A stretch of 64,000 bases of DNA, taken from Cellvibrio mixtus subsp. mixtus J3-8. Its GTDB lineage: Bacteria > Pseudomonadota > Gammaproteobacteria > Pseudomonadales > Cellvibrionaceae. The stretch spans positions 157,829 to 221,828 of the forward strand of contig NZ_KN266207.1 in the NCBI RefSeq assembly GCF_000766945.1. Direction: 5' to 3'. The number at the start of each line of letters is the position of its first letter. Within the stretch, counting starts at the first letter, position 1. The notes beneath the pieces are model-generated. The model made no database searches. It had not been told where the DNA came from and saw only the letters and a list, made by a program, of their open reading frames with translations. Below are positions 15,901 through 24,448 of this stretch, one piece after another. The position numbers and the translations under genes were made by a program.

Positions 15901-17356
15901 TATTTATGTGAATATGCCCGTTCACGGCGATACTAGCGTTCACACATTACCGAAACTGGTGCAAGCAGAAAATTACGCAACCCGTAACGGCATTCGTGTA
16001 GAAGAAACCAAAGACGTTTCCGGTTTCCTTAACCTGAGTGATGTTGCTGCCGGTGAGTGGGTGGAATATAACGTGACGGGTTCTGCTGCAAATTACGATG
16101 TGAATTTGCGTGTTGCGAGTGAAGCATCCGGCACCATAAATGTGTTGGTAGATGGTGTGCAAAAAGCGGTAATCAATGTTGCATCAACCGGCGGATTGCA
16201 AACCTGGGCTACCGTAAATTCACAACTCGCCTTAACGGCGGGCGCACACAAATTGCGTTTGGTATTTAACCAGGCGATTAATGTGAACTGGGTGAAATTT
16301 ACTGTTGCTTCTGCAAGCAGTTCCAGCGTGGCAACGTCTTCATCACGAAGCGCCAGCAGTGTTTCTCTCAGCTCATCCAGTAAAAGTTTGAGCAGCTCGT
16401 CGGTAAAAAGCTCATCAAGTTCCGTTGTGAGTTCTTCAAAATCATCATCGCCAGTTGCCAGTTCGTCCAGCAGCGTGACGGTAACTCCGTTTGGAAACCT
16501 TGCATTAAATCGCCCGACAGTTGCATCAACAACTGAGGGCGAAACCTGGGCCGCCGGTAATGCAACCGATGCGAGCACAACAACACGTTGGGCAAGTATT
16601 TCTGCTGATCCGCAATGGATTATGGTAGATCTGGGCGCGAGCCACAGCTTCAACCAGATCGTATTGCAATGGGAGTCTGCTTACGGCAAAAGCTACTCAA
16701 TCCAGACATCAACCAATGGTGCGAGCTGGACAACTATTTACCAAACCACCACAGGTGTTGGTGGTCGTGAAGTGTTGAATGTTTCCGGCACTGGTCGTTA
16801 TGTGCGTGTGTATGGAACTGAGCGCGGCACCGGTTACGGTTATTCGCTGTATGACTTCCAGGTGAATAATATTGCTGTTGCCTCAAGCTCATCAAAAAGC
16901 TCAATTAGTGTCGCGAGTAGTTCTGTTGTTAGTAGTTCCGTCGTTAGTAGTTCTGTTGTTAGCAGCGCGGCGGGCACTGTGAATCTCGCATTGAATCGCC
17001 CGGCTGTTGCCTCATCAGACGAGTGGGGTGGTAACTCGGCACCACAAGCTGTCGATGGCAATACGGGTACGCGTTGGGCCAGCCAATTTATCGATAACCA
17101 ATGGATTTACGTGGATCTTGGCAGCAGCAAAACCATTTCGCGCGTATTTCTGAAATGGGAAGGTGCCTACGCCAAAGCCTATAACATCCAGGTGTCTAAC
17201 GATGCGACTAATTGGACCACAATAAAATCTGAAGCGAATAGCGACGGTGGTGTGGATGACCATGCGGTCTCCGGTACTGGCCGTTATGTGCGCATCCTCG
17301 GTATAACCCGCGCTAACGGTTACGGAATTTCATTGTGGGATTTTGAAGTTTATTAA
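12962..17356 (+). CDS. Secreted two-catalytic-domain beta-1,3-glucanase: GH16 + two accessory modules + PKD + GH128 + CBM6 + two F5/8C
   Basis: 1,464 residues. Signal peptide about 1-26 (SYA-Q). GH16 laminarinase domain 28-277 with the catalytic motif EWDILE (E142, D144, E147). Two related beta-sandwich-like modules of about 175 residues each (about 290-452 and 460-628; both open with FG(V/I)-TET and contain W(W/Y)GMGL and RDG-W(H)). PKD domain 645-727 (WDFGDGS). GH128-type (Glyco_hydro_cc) domain 735-992, with acid/base candidate E815 (FNEPN) and nucleophile candidate E918 (MTEFS). CBM6-like module 998-1115 (QAENY, GEWVEYNV). Two poly-serine linkers separate two F5/8C (discoidin-like) modules (1179-1302 and 1340-1464). 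Both GH families cut beta-1,3-glucans, so this is an extracellular laminarin or curdlan enzyme with two active sites. Monocistronic, with its own terminator. Confidence 0.92.
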   Translation: MKTPLRLLTPGILALSVGLAAANSYAQSPIWADEFNGTRIDNSTWSYKVGGDGNGNGELQYYTARSENAYIEDGKLVIEAKREAYEGKQFTSARLHTNGRVAFKYGTLEARIKIPRLDNGLWPAFWMLGTNFGLDGWPKSGEWDILEAGYKSAQTNGTVNKSVSAALHWWHESGTWSDWLQADSAASTTLPVNLYEDYHTYKLDWTPSKVTISVDGNPYFTMDITDPNMAEFRDNPASIILNLAVGGFNFVEITDPAQITAPFPAKMYIDYVRLYANANTELTVASDDLPSGNFGVSTETTPVLNELNWGDRTSLYVWNNMTNIAITPSEGSGALAYSIAPGNWWGMGLVHKDYNMRNYKHGYLHLDIKTSSTSSFSIGMASTSGGDGKVDFNEGGDQYGLVRDGNWHHVAIPLSKFCNLDFETIKTFFSVFGPAPAAAMEIAFDNIYLTESIALQAPEFGNFGIYTETPDHKNAGEFAFGVSGDLFLWDNTLTLETGANKEGNSALHLKSTGKGWYGMGLTARDGFNLTAFDNPNAKLHFSLKTTHTGDFQIGFKSGPLNGIGQKWINFKAGNDPYGFARDGQWHEIQIPVSELAKDLDLFDVRQLLQVLGGGETAGISIDDVYLSGGQAAKDPGTNGTVVNRAPSAAVKTSIMGGIAPAIVTFDGTKSVDVNGDALTYSWDFGDGSTGTGATTNHTYTSEGSYHVMLTVSDGELNSTAKTVIFVDKDFGKTGKSKKRGLGYGTHSVEDLAVISKGISWWYNWSHSPDLAVKDVYQQYGVEFVPMAWNGNFNDQAMRAYIAAHPDVKYILAFNEPNFIDQANMTPSQAVAQWPRLEAIANEFGLKIVSVAMNYCGNCVTENGTTYYSPFDYFDDFFRLCPTCKVDAISIHAYMPDVNGVEWYVNEFKKYGKPIWMTEFSAWETVKTLDDQKRMLIQVVDSFENNADMQRYAWFTGRRNGHPFNGLFDYRQSGVLAELGNIYVNMPVHGDTSVHTLPKLVQAENYATRNGIRVEETKDVSGFLNLSDVAAGEWVEYNVTGSAANYDVNLRVASEASGTINVLVDGVQKAVINVASTGGLQTWATVNSQLALTAGAHKLRLVFNQAINVNWVKFTVASASSSSVATSSSRSASSVSLSSSSKSLSSSSVKSSSSSVVSSSKSSSPVASSSSSVTVTPFGNLALNRPTVASTTEGETWAAGNATDASTTTRWASISADPQWIMVDLGASHSFNQIVLQWESAYGKSYSIQTSTNGASWTTIYQTTTGVGGREVLNVSGTGRYVRVYGTERGTGYGYSLYDFQVNNIAVASSSSKSSISVASSSVVSSSVVSSSVVSSAAGTVNLALNRPAVASSDEWGGNSAPQAVDGNTGTRWASQFIDNQWIYVDLGSSKTISRVFLKWEGAYAKAYNIQVSNDATNWTTIKSEANSDGGVDDHAVSGTGRYVRILGITRANGYGISLWDFEVY
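16916..16960 (+). repeat. Three 15-bp tandem repeats encoding a serine/valine linker
   Basis: The unit AGTAGTTCTGTTGTT occurs three times in a row (16916, 16931, 16946), the middle copy differing at two third-codon positions. It encodes SSSVV repeats in the second poly-serine linker of the GH16/GH128 enzyme, the kind of region expanded by replication slippage. Confidence 0.8.
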
Positions 17357-17383
17357 TCTGCAATAACGTCAGTGCTGTAACAA

Positions 17384-17420
17384 AAAAACCGCGCGAAAAC
17401 TCATTTCGTGCGGTTTTTTA
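17384..17420 (+). terminator. Terminator after the GH16/GH128 gene
   Basis: AAACCGCGCGAAA (17386-17398) pairs with TTTCGTGCGGTTT (17404-17416) over 13 bp including one G-U, followed by T's. The A-run on the left side makes it potentially bidirectional. Confidence 0.85.
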
Positions 17421-17456
17421 TTTGGTTTCGGATATTATTTTCCTGGAAATTTTGTC

Positions 17457-17673
17457 ATGTTACGGTTCGCAAGCTCAGCCCACCACAACCTACAATTTCG
17501 CGCGTAATTTGATGCAAGGTGCTTCGTAGGTTGCTGGTGAGGAACGAACCGCAACATGATCATGCCTCCGCAACCGCTAAACCAAAATACGTGTGCTGTT
17601 AATTGATTTTTTATTCATAAACGGTGCCATCTGTGAGCACGAATGTTGCGGTTCGTTCCTCACCGGCAACCTA
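17457..17673. repeat. REP-like inverted repeat in the intergenic region
   Basis: A 31-bp arm at 17527-17557 recurs as its reverse complement at 17643-17673 with one mismatch, separated by 85 bp; the core is TTGCGGTTCGTTCCTCACC. A weaker third copy (ATGTTACGGTTCG...ACAACCTA) starts near 17457. No coding frame uses it. It resembles REP/BIME-type or small palindromic mobile elements between convergent genes. Confidence 0.65.
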
Positions 17674-17748
17674 CAGTGTGAGCATTTTTGCAGGTAGGGG
17701 TGGGCCTCACGACTCCCCAGAAAAAAGCGATTTTTTTAACACCCACCA

Positions 17749-18912
17749 CTACTGCGGCAAATGTGCCTGACGATATTCCGAAGGCGTTTGCCCCACGTGT
17801 TTCTTGAAAAACGTATTGAATACCGATTTGCTGTTAAAGCCCGCATCCAGGTAAATGTGGGTGATGGTTTTGGTTTTATGCTTTGGATCGGCGAGCATTT
17901 TTTGTGCTTCCTCGATGCGATAGCGGTTAATAAATTCGTAGAAGTTGCTGTCAAAATGGCGGTTGAAGACCAGTGATAGATCGCGCGCAGGGATATCCAG
18001 TGCTTCTGCCAGCATATCCAATGTCAAATCCGGTTGCAGATGGGGTTTATGTTCGCGCATGGCGGCGTCGATGCGTTCGGCAAAACCGGTGTTGAGTAAT
18101 TTCTCTTCGGCCGGTTTTTTATGCTGGTCTTTTTGATTAACGGCGATAAAGCCGGAAAAGTAACGCATGCTGGTAAATACCAGTGCGAGCACCAGCACGA
18201 ACACCACGTAGTAACCGGTGAGGCCAATAATTTCGAACCAGTGCGGATGGAAACCGATAAACAGATGCAGGATTTTTGCACAGGCAAGTGAGGCTTCGGT
18301 CACCACAATAATCAGGAAGCCGATGACTAACGATACCAGCCAGCGAATATCCACTCGCTCAATATTGGAGTGGGTGGTTTTTAATTGATCGCGATATTTT
18401 GCAATCAGCCACAAACACGCAACGCAATAACCGATACGCGCGGCTTTGCATAAAAAATCCACAATTAAATAAGCCGGGCTGTACATGTAAATATCATCAT
18501 CAATCAGCATGATGCGTTCTTGCAGGCTGTGATTATAAAAAGTGAGGCCGAGGAACAAGGCAAAGCACCCGAGCGGAATCAAATGCAGGGCGTCGCGTTT
18601 GCGCAGGGTGAAATCCTGGTACACCAGGGATTTGATATAGAGGTACAGCAATACCGCATCCACGTAATAGCCAAAGCCAATCCACAAAAACAAACGCGGA
18701 TAATTATCGAGCGCGATCATTTTGAAATCGGCACCCCACAGCACCAGTTCATGGATGGGGATAAAGGCATGGGCGAGCAAAAACGCCGCCAGGAAATAAT
18801 TGCTTTTATTTTGTGGGGGATTGGTGACAAGTAGCAGCACTGCGAAGCAGGCACATTGCACGGCGGTCATCATCAGGACCAGGTCGTGAATATTAAAAAT
18901 AGTTTCGTTCAT
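17749..18912 (-). CDS. Membrane-anchored AraC-family regulator (7TM + HTH)
   Basis: 387 residues. Residues 1-255 carry seven hydrophobic segments, and residues about 280-385 form an AraC DNA-binding domain with two helix-turn-helices (LTLDMLAEALDIPARDLSLVF and ITHIYLDAGFNSKSVFNTFF) ending in GQTPSEYR. The architecture fits a regulator that senses at the membrane and binds DNA directly. It lies between two beta-1,3-glucanase genes, is divergent from the GH5 gene and convergent with the GH16/GH128 gene, so control of this glucan locus is the natural inference. It has the same design as the regulator at 25948-27126. Confidence 0.88.
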   Translation of the reverse strand: MNETIFNIHDLVLMMTAVQCACFAVLLLVTNPPQNKSNYFLAAFLLAHAFIPIHELVLWGADFKMIALDNYPRLFLWIGFGYYVDAVLLYLYIKSLVYQDFTLRKRDALHLIPLGCFALFLGLTFYNHSLQERIMLIDDDIYMYSPAYLIVDFLCKAARIGYCVACLWLIAKYRDQLKTTHSNIERVDIRWLVSLVIGFLIIVVTEASLACAKILHLFIGFHPHWFEIIGLTGYYVVFVLVLALVFTSMRYFSGFIAVNQKDQHKKPAEEKLLNTGFAERIDAAMREHKPHLQPDLTLDMLAEALDIPARDLSLVFNRHFDSNFYEFINRYRIEEAQKMLADPKHKTKTITHIYLDAGFNSKSVFNTFFKKHVGQTPSEYRQAHLPQ

Positions 18913-19290
18913 GTTGACCGGTGATCAGGTTGGTTATCGTTATAGTTTGGCCGCATGCGGTGCGTTTGAGTATAGAGCAATCACCCGCTACGGAGAGAAA
19001 ATTGCCGCACAAATCATCTCGTCATTATTGCCCATCCATCATCGCGTATGACAATTCTTTACAGCAGAGTGTTTTTTCTGCGAATCCGCTAAATCCTTGT
19101 TTATTCATTTCTTTTTTCTATTTGTACCAGTTTCTCCACGACAGTATGTCAAAACTGGGAGGTAAATGCGTTCGGCTGGGCTTTATTCGAACGCTTATGT
19201 AGCTGTAGATAACTAAACTGGCATCACAAAAATCCCTTACGCCATAAAATTATTAGTAAGGGGGCAATAAATGCAGTAAGAGGTATTTTT
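18913..19290. other. 378-bp divergent promoter region (7TM-AraC / GH5)
   Basis: No credible gene found. The region must contain both promoters and is where I would expect binding sites for the AraC-type regulator, but I could not recognise a clear repeated motif. Confidence 0.4.
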
Positions 19291-21063
19291 GTGAAATCGA
19301 TTAAGTGCACAGTTCTTCAATCCATCGTTCTCCTGGGTTTCAGTTTCATTGTCAGTGTTTATGCCAATGCGCAAAGTTTTTTGCGCGCAGAAGGTCATTA
19401 CATCGTGAACGAGCAGGGCGAAAAAGTGTTGCTGCGCGGTATGGGATTGGGCGGTTGGATGCTGCAGGAGGGTTACATGCTCAAGCTGGGTAATCTTGGG
19501 CAGCAGCATGTGATACGTGCAAAATTTGAAGAGCTGGCTGGTAAAGAAGCGACGGACGAGTTTTATAACGCCTGGCTCGCCAATCACACCACCAAAGCCG
19601 ATATTGATGCGATGGCGCAATGGGGATTTAATTCAGTGCGCCTGCCCATGCATTTCAACCTCTATACCTTGCCGATTGAACAGGAGCCGGTCGCCGGACA
19701 AAACACCTGGCTGGAGCAGGGTTTTGCGATAACTGATCAATTAATCGCCTGGGCCAAAGCCAATAATATGTATGTGATTCTGGATTTGCATGCTGCACCC
19801 GGCGGGCAGGGCAATGATTTCGCCATTTCTGACCGCAACCCGAACACGCCATCACTCTGGCAAAGTGAAGCCAACCAGCAAAAAATGATCGCGCTCTGGC
19901 GCAAACTTGCGCAACGTTATGCCAATGAACCCTCTGTTGGTGCTTACGACATTATTAATGAACCCAACTGGGGTTTTGAAAACGTCGCCGATAAAAACGG
20001 TTGTAAAGAAACCAAAAATGCGCCGCTGAAAAAATTATTGCAGGATGTAACCAAAGCCATTCGTGAAGTGGATGACAAACACATTGTGATTATTGAAGGC
20101 AATTGCTGGGGCAATAATTACGCTGGCGTTTTGCCCTTGTGGGATAAACAGGAAACAAACAAAAACCTGGTATTGAGTTTCCACAAATATTGGAACAACA
20201 ACACTGTGGCGGATATTAATGGTCATTTGGCGCTGCGTGAAAAATACAACATGCCGGTCTGGCTGGGCGAGTCCGGTGAAAATTCCAATCTCTGGTTTAC
20301 TGATGCGATTGAATTAGTGGAATCACAAGGCATTGGTTGGGCCTGGTGGCCATTGAAAAAACTTGGCTTTAATAATCCACTGGAAGTAAAACCCAATGCA
20401 GACTATGTAAAAATTGTCGACTATTTGAATGGTAAAGGTGAAAAACCATCTACAGCTTTTGCAAAAAAAGCGTTATTGCAATTAGCGGAAGATATTCGTT
20501 TTGAAAATAATCAATTTCACCCGGAAGTGATTGATGCCATGTTCCGCCAGCCTTATTCACACACCAGCATACCGTATAAAAATCATCGCATAAAAAAATC
20601 CGGCGGCACGGTGCTGGCGGTGGATTTTGATATGGGTCGCAGTGGTGTTGCGTATTGGGACCAGGACGCCGCCAATTACCACGTTGCGACCGGTAAAGAG
20701 CGTACGCTGTGGAATCGTGGCACTACTTATCGCAATGAGGGTGTGGATATTGAATTTGATGTGACAAAAAAATCTTATGTTGTTAATCATTTTGAAACAG
20801 CTGAATGGTTGGAATATACAGTACAAGTTGATGAAGCCGGACTTTATGAGTTAAGTGCGGTTGTTAAAGCATCAACAGACGGCGGCAAAATTAATGTGAG
20901 TGTGAATAATCAAAATTCAAATATCGACATAAATGTACCTGCATCACAAAATTATCAATCAGTAACGATTTCAAGTGTCAAATTGTTACAAGGTGCCAAC
21001 AAGTTACGGATTTACTCAAGCGCTGGTGCGTATAATCTCCACTCGTTAGTGTTACACCCTTGA
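19291..21063 (+). CDS. Secreted GH5 glycoside hydrolase with C-terminal CBM6-like module
   Basis: 590 residues from a GTG start with AGAGG 8 nt upstream. Signal peptide about 1-28 (ANA-Q). GH5 TIM barrel about 30-385: LLRGMGLGGW at the entry, the acid/base E224 in IINEPNWG and the nucleophile E327 in WLGESGE. Residues about 455-588 form a CBM6-like beta-sandwich (VDIEFDV, ETAEWLEYTVQV, GANKLRIYSS). The GMGLGGWMLQEGYM pattern resembles exo-1,3-beta-glucanase-like GH5 members, so cleavage of beta-1,3-gluco-oligosaccharides is likely, though GH5 specificities vary widely. It is flanked by GH16 genes and divergent from a 7TM-AraC regulator; a strong terminator follows. Confidence 0.88.
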   Translation: MKSIKCTVLQSIVLLGFSFIVSVYANAQSFLRAEGHYIVNEQGEKVLLRGMGLGGWMLQEGYMLKLGNLGQQHVIRAKFEELAGKEATDEFYNAWLANHTTKADIDAMAQWGFNSVRLPMHFNLYTLPIEQEPVAGQNTWLEQGFAITDQLIAWAKANNMYVILDLHAAPGGQGNDFAISDRNPNTPSLWQSEANQQKMIALWRKLAQRYANEPSVGAYDIINEPNWGFENVADKNGCKETKNAPLKKLLQDVTKAIREVDDKHIVIIEGNCWGNNYAGVLPLWDKQETNKNLVLSFHKYWNNNTVADINGHLALREKYNMPVWLGESGENSNLWFTDAIELVESQGIGWAWWPLKKLGFNNPLEVKPNADYVKIVDYLNGKGEKPSTAFAKKALLQLAEDIRFENNQFHPEVIDAMFRQPYSHTSIPYKNHRIKKSGGTVLAVDFDMGRSGVAYWDQDAANYHVATGKERTLWNRGTTYRNEGVDIEFDVTKKSYVVNHFETAEWLEYTVQVDEAGLYELSAVVKASTDGGKINVSVNNQNSNIDINVPASQNYQSVTISSVKLLQGANKLRIYSSAGAYNLHSLVLHP

Positions 21064-21115
21064 TGTTTTTTCTCGTGCTGTTTAGCAAATCGTTTATCGA
21101 TTGAGCTATCCCCTC

Positions 21116-21139
21116 GGGAGCCTTCGGGCTCCCTTTTTT
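21116..21139 (+). terminator. Terminator after the GH5 gene
   Basis: GGGAGCC (21116-21122), loop TTCG and GGCTCCC (21127-21133), followed by six T's. A textbook intrinsic terminator 53 bp after the stop codon. Confidence 0.93.
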
Positions 21140-21425
21140 ATTTTCCAATTTTTTTGCGCGGCGTTTTTATTTTCCTCTTATTCTTTTGATTTTTGAATTG
21201 TTGCCCACTAGTGGTGTGAACAATTACAAAATAATGTGCGTTTGTTTGGCGGCAAGCAAACGAACCATTTTTTTTGCGTTCGTTGTTGCTGTTCGAACGC
21301 GCTGCTGTTTTTTTATTTGCACAATTTTTGCGATTCAACAATAACAGGAGTTGCTGTTGATGCACTGGCACCAAAAGTGTTTAACTTTTTTGCCACAAGA
21401 CCAAAAATGACAGCAGGAACATAAG

Positions 21426-23690
21426 ATGAATAACATGAAACAGACCCGCTTAAAAAAGTATATGCGCCGCTTATTGCCCCTGGCGATTGCCTTATCAACG
21501 TTTGGCGCCGCAACTGCACACGCACAAACATTAATATGGAGTGATGAATTTAACGGTACCCGGTTGGACTTGAACGCCTGGAATATCGAAACCGGTACGG
21601 GTATTAATGGTGACTGGGGTACAGGCCAATTGGATCGCGCAACGGATCGCCCGGAAAATATCAGCATTAAACAGGGCATCGCCGGCGCAGACGGTGGTGC
21701 CTTGGCTATCACGACACGCAAGGAATTTTATATCGATAAGGATTACACCAGCGGCCGTATCAATACCGCCGGCAAAGTGGCGTTCGGCCCCGGTTATAAA
21801 ATTGAAGCGCGGGTATGGGCGAAAGATGTGAAATATAAAGGGCAGGGCTTTGCGTTCTGGATGATGCCCAATGAAATTCCAGCAGGGGAAGATCACCTGA
21901 TGTGGCCACAAGGTGGCGAAGTGGACATTATGGAATATGTCGGTTCAATTCCCTTCCACAATTTGGGTACAGTGCATTACGCCTGGTTCTGGGAAAATAA
22001 TGCGTACCAGGATTGGAATCATGGTCATCTCGGCGGTTATTACAGCTTTAAAGACAAACAAGGTCCCGACGAGCCCGAGTGGATTCAAGTTGATTTAGGC
22101 AGCGCACAAGCGTTCAATCAAGTGGTGTTAAATTGGGAAGGCGCTTACGGAAAAACTTACAAAATTCAAATTTCCAATGATCAAGTGAATTGGACTGATG
22201 TGTATTCCACTACAACGGGTGACGGCGGCATTGATGTTATCAACGCAAATGGCAATGGCCGTTACGTACGCATGTATGGCACCGAGCGCGCGACAGAGTG
22301 GAGTTATTCGCTGTTTGAATTTGAAATTAAAAATTCAGCGGGCACTAATCTCGCATTGAATCGTCCTGTTACTGTTTCTTCTTTACAAGCTCCGGATTTA
22401 TCGGCAGCAAATGCCGTGGATGGCCAAACCTCCACGCGCTGGAGCAGTAATTTGCGTAACCCCGGCTACGGTAATTATCCGCCAGCAGCGAATGATCAAA
22501 ACGCAGGAAGCTGGGGCTGGCACACTTACGGTGTGAATTGGCATAACGACCGCATCGAATTTTATGTGGATGGCAATGTGTACCACATCCATTATTTAAA
22601 TGATGGCGGCGCATTCCCACCGGCCGATGGCAACGATTCTGCGCGCACGGAAATTCGCAACGGCAAACGTACATATATTTCAGAATATTCCAACCACTTT
22701 CCTGAATGGCATCCGTTCGAACACCAAATGTATTTGATTTTAAGTTCGGGTGTCGGTGGTCAATCCGGGTTCACTTATGGCGGTGGAATTGTTCCTGAAG
22801 CGGTTTTCCCAGCATCTACCTTAATTGATTGGGTGCGTGTGTATTCATTGGGCGGCGGTAAACCACCGGTGCTGCCTCCAACTACGCCCAATCAACCGGG
22901 AGACAACACCAATCTCGCGTTAAATAAACCCGCCGTTGCCTCATCATCGGAAAATGACGGCATGTCCGCAACGCAAGCGGTGGATGGTAATACTAATTCA
23001 CGCTGGGCCAGCCAATGGACCGATGCACAGTGGATTTATGTGGATCTCGGCAGCAGCAAAACCATTAATCGCGTGTTATTAAAATGGGAAGCGGCTTATG
23101 GCAAGTCCTATCAAATCCAGGTGTCGGAAGACAAAGTGAATTGGACCACTATCTATTCCACTACAACCGGTGACGGCGGTGTGGATGATATTACTGCATC
23201 AGGCACTGGCCGCTATGTGCGCTTGAACGGCACACAACGCGGAACCGGTTATGGCTATTCCCTGTTTGATTTTGAAGTGTATGGCAGCGGTGGAATTACT
23301 CCCCCCGCTAACACCAACAAAGCATTGAATAAACCGGCAACATCCTCGAGCGATGAAGGTGCGGCATGGAATGCCGCGCAAGCTGTCGATGGCGATATAA
23401 ATACCCGTTGGGCAAGCCAATGGAGTGATCCGCAATGGATTAAAGTCGATCTCGGTTCAGTGCAAAGTATTAGCCGGGTAAAGCTTAATTGGGAAGGCGC
23501 TTTTGGAAAAAACTATCAAGTGCAAACATCAGCAGACAATGTGACCTGGACAACCATCCACACAGTCACCAATGGCGATGGTGCAATTGATGAGTTAACC
23601 GTAAGTGGTTCGGGTCGTTACGTACGCATCAATGCTACGGCGCGCGGTACGGGCTACGGTTATTCGTTATGGGATTTTGAAGTGTATTGA
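21426..23690 (+). CDS. Secreted GH16 beta-glucanase with an internal, apparently circularly permuted F5/8C insertion and two C-terminal F5/8C modules
   Basis: 754 residues. Signal peptide about 1-34. The GH16 domain starts at residue 36 (LIWSDEFNG) and has catalytic E165, D167 and E170 (GGEVDIMEYVG). After about residue 212 it is interrupted. Residues 218-302 read as the second half of an F5/8C domain (WIQVDLG ... SLFEFEIK) and residues 308-345 as the first half (NLALNRPV ... STRWSS), after which GH16 resumes (HTYGVNWHNDRIEFYVDGNV) to about 476. Two normal F5/8C modules follow (496-620 and 631-754). GH16 of this kind cuts beta-1,3- or mixed-linkage glucans outside the cell. The frame is open throughout. 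The order of the inserted halves is what is odd; see findings. Confidence 0.9.
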   Translation: MNNMKQTRLKKYMRRLLPLAIALSTFGAATAHAQTLIWSDEFNGTRLDLNAWNIETGTGINGDWGTGQLDRATDRPENISIKQGIAGADGGALAITTRKEFYIDKDYTSGRINTAGKVAFGPGYKIEARVWAKDVKYKGQGFAFWMMPNEIPAGEDHLMWPQGGEVDIMEYVGSIPFHNLGTVHYAWFWENNAYQDWNHGHLGGYYSFKDKQGPDEPEWIQVDLGSAQAFNQVVLNWEGAYGKTYKIQISNDQVNWTDVYSTTTGDGGIDVINANGNGRYVRMYGTERATEWSYSLFEFEIKNSAGTNLALNRPVTVSSLQAPDLSAANAVDGQTSTRWSSNLRNPGYGNYPPAANDQNAGSWGWHTYGVNWHNDRIEFYVDGNVYHIHYLNDGGAFPPADGNDSARTEIRNGKRTYISEYSNHFPEWHPFEHQMYLILSSGVGGQSGFTYGGGIVPEAVFPASTLIDWVRVYSLGGGKPPVLPPTTPNQPGDNTNLALNKPAVASSSENDGMSATQAVDGNTNSRWASQWTDAQWIYVDLGSSKTINRVLLKWEAAYGKSYQIQVSEDKVNWTTIYSTTTGDGGVDDITASGTGRYVRLNGTQRGTGYGYSLFDFEVYGSGGITPPANTNKALNKPATSSSDEGAAWNAAQAVDGDINTRWASQWSDPQWIKVDLGSVQSISRVKLNWEGAFGKNYQVQTSADNVTWTTIHTVTNGDGAIDELTVSGSGRYVRINATARGTGYGYSLWDFEVY

Positions 23691-23713
23691 TCCTGGCGTT
23701 GGTTCTTAAGGAG

Positions 23714-23736
23714 AGGCGGCTTTTGCCGCCTTTTTT
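23714..23736 (+). terminator. Terminator after the GH16 gene
   Basis: AGGCGGC, loop TTTT, GCCGCCT, then T's. Intrinsic terminator about 23 bp after the stop codon. Confidence 0.93.
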
Positions 23737-23874
23737 GTATCTGCAATAAAAGTAATGGATTTAATATCCGGTATTTATTGTCCGTGTAGAAACGCCTGGA
23801 ATTTATATCGCTAACAGCTCCAGATAACGTCAGTGTTTGTTGAATTTATTAATTTCTATCCGAGGTGAGTGCCA

Positions 23875-24270
23875 ATGAATCTTCTTATTAATATCGATGT
23901 GCCCGATCTGCAGCGCGCTATTGATTTCTATACTTCAGCGTTTAATCTGCAACTTAACCGGCAATTAGACGATGATGTTGCGGAACTGGCAGGCGCATCG
24001 GCAACCATTTACCTTTTAAAAAAAGATGAAGGTTCTGCATGCTCAAAATATTCCACGGAAACCCGCCACTACCAACGGCACTGGACACCCATTCACTTTG
24101 ATGTAGTAGTTGATGATATTTGGCAAGCCACTGAACGCGTCGTAAGCGCAGGTGCAATCATTGAATCAGAATGCAGTGAATGGCTGCATTCAAAATGCAT
24201 TACCTTTTCAGATCCTTTCGGCCATGGTTTTTGTTTGATTGAGTTTGAAAAGGATACTTACAGCACGTAA
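23875..24270 (+). CDS. VOC (glyoxalase/bleomycin-resistance) superfamily protein
   Basis: 131 residues from the ATG at 23875, which has AGGTGA at a good distance; a GTG two codons earlier is the alternative. The start (LLINIDVPDLQRAIDFYTSAFNLQLN) and the paired beta-alpha-beta-beta-beta units with FSDPFGHGFCLIEFE at the end are typical of one-domain VOC proteins, which use a metal centre in isomerase, dioxygenase or resistance reactions. Potential metal ligands include H93 region residues and the C-terminal E. Substrate cannot be read. A second, unrelated VOC gene follows 231 bp on. Confidence 0.82.
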   Translation: MNLLINIDVPDLQRAIDFYTSAFNLQLNRQLDDDVAELAGASATIYLLKKDEGSACSKYSTETRHYQRHWTPIHFDVVVDDIWQATERVVSAGAIIESECSEWLHSKCITFSDPFGHGFCLIEFEKDTYST

Positions 24271-24448
24271 ACCACTTGCTTGCATGGTGGAATAACTTAC
24301 TACAATTTATTGTTTTGGCAAGCAGATAAATGCCGGAAATAATTTTCTAAATTAATTTTTCAATGCGGTGTCGAATCCAGGTCCAGTGAAACGACTACTG
24401 AATACCATCGTTATGGTTATCTGCGTTTTTCATAATAGGGGATTCATT

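Noticed and set aside
16093-16653. Long antisense frame (186 aa, rich in L, E, D) opposite the poly-serine linker
   Set aside because: Its composition is the mirror of serine codons in the real gene; no family features or start site. It is a shadow.
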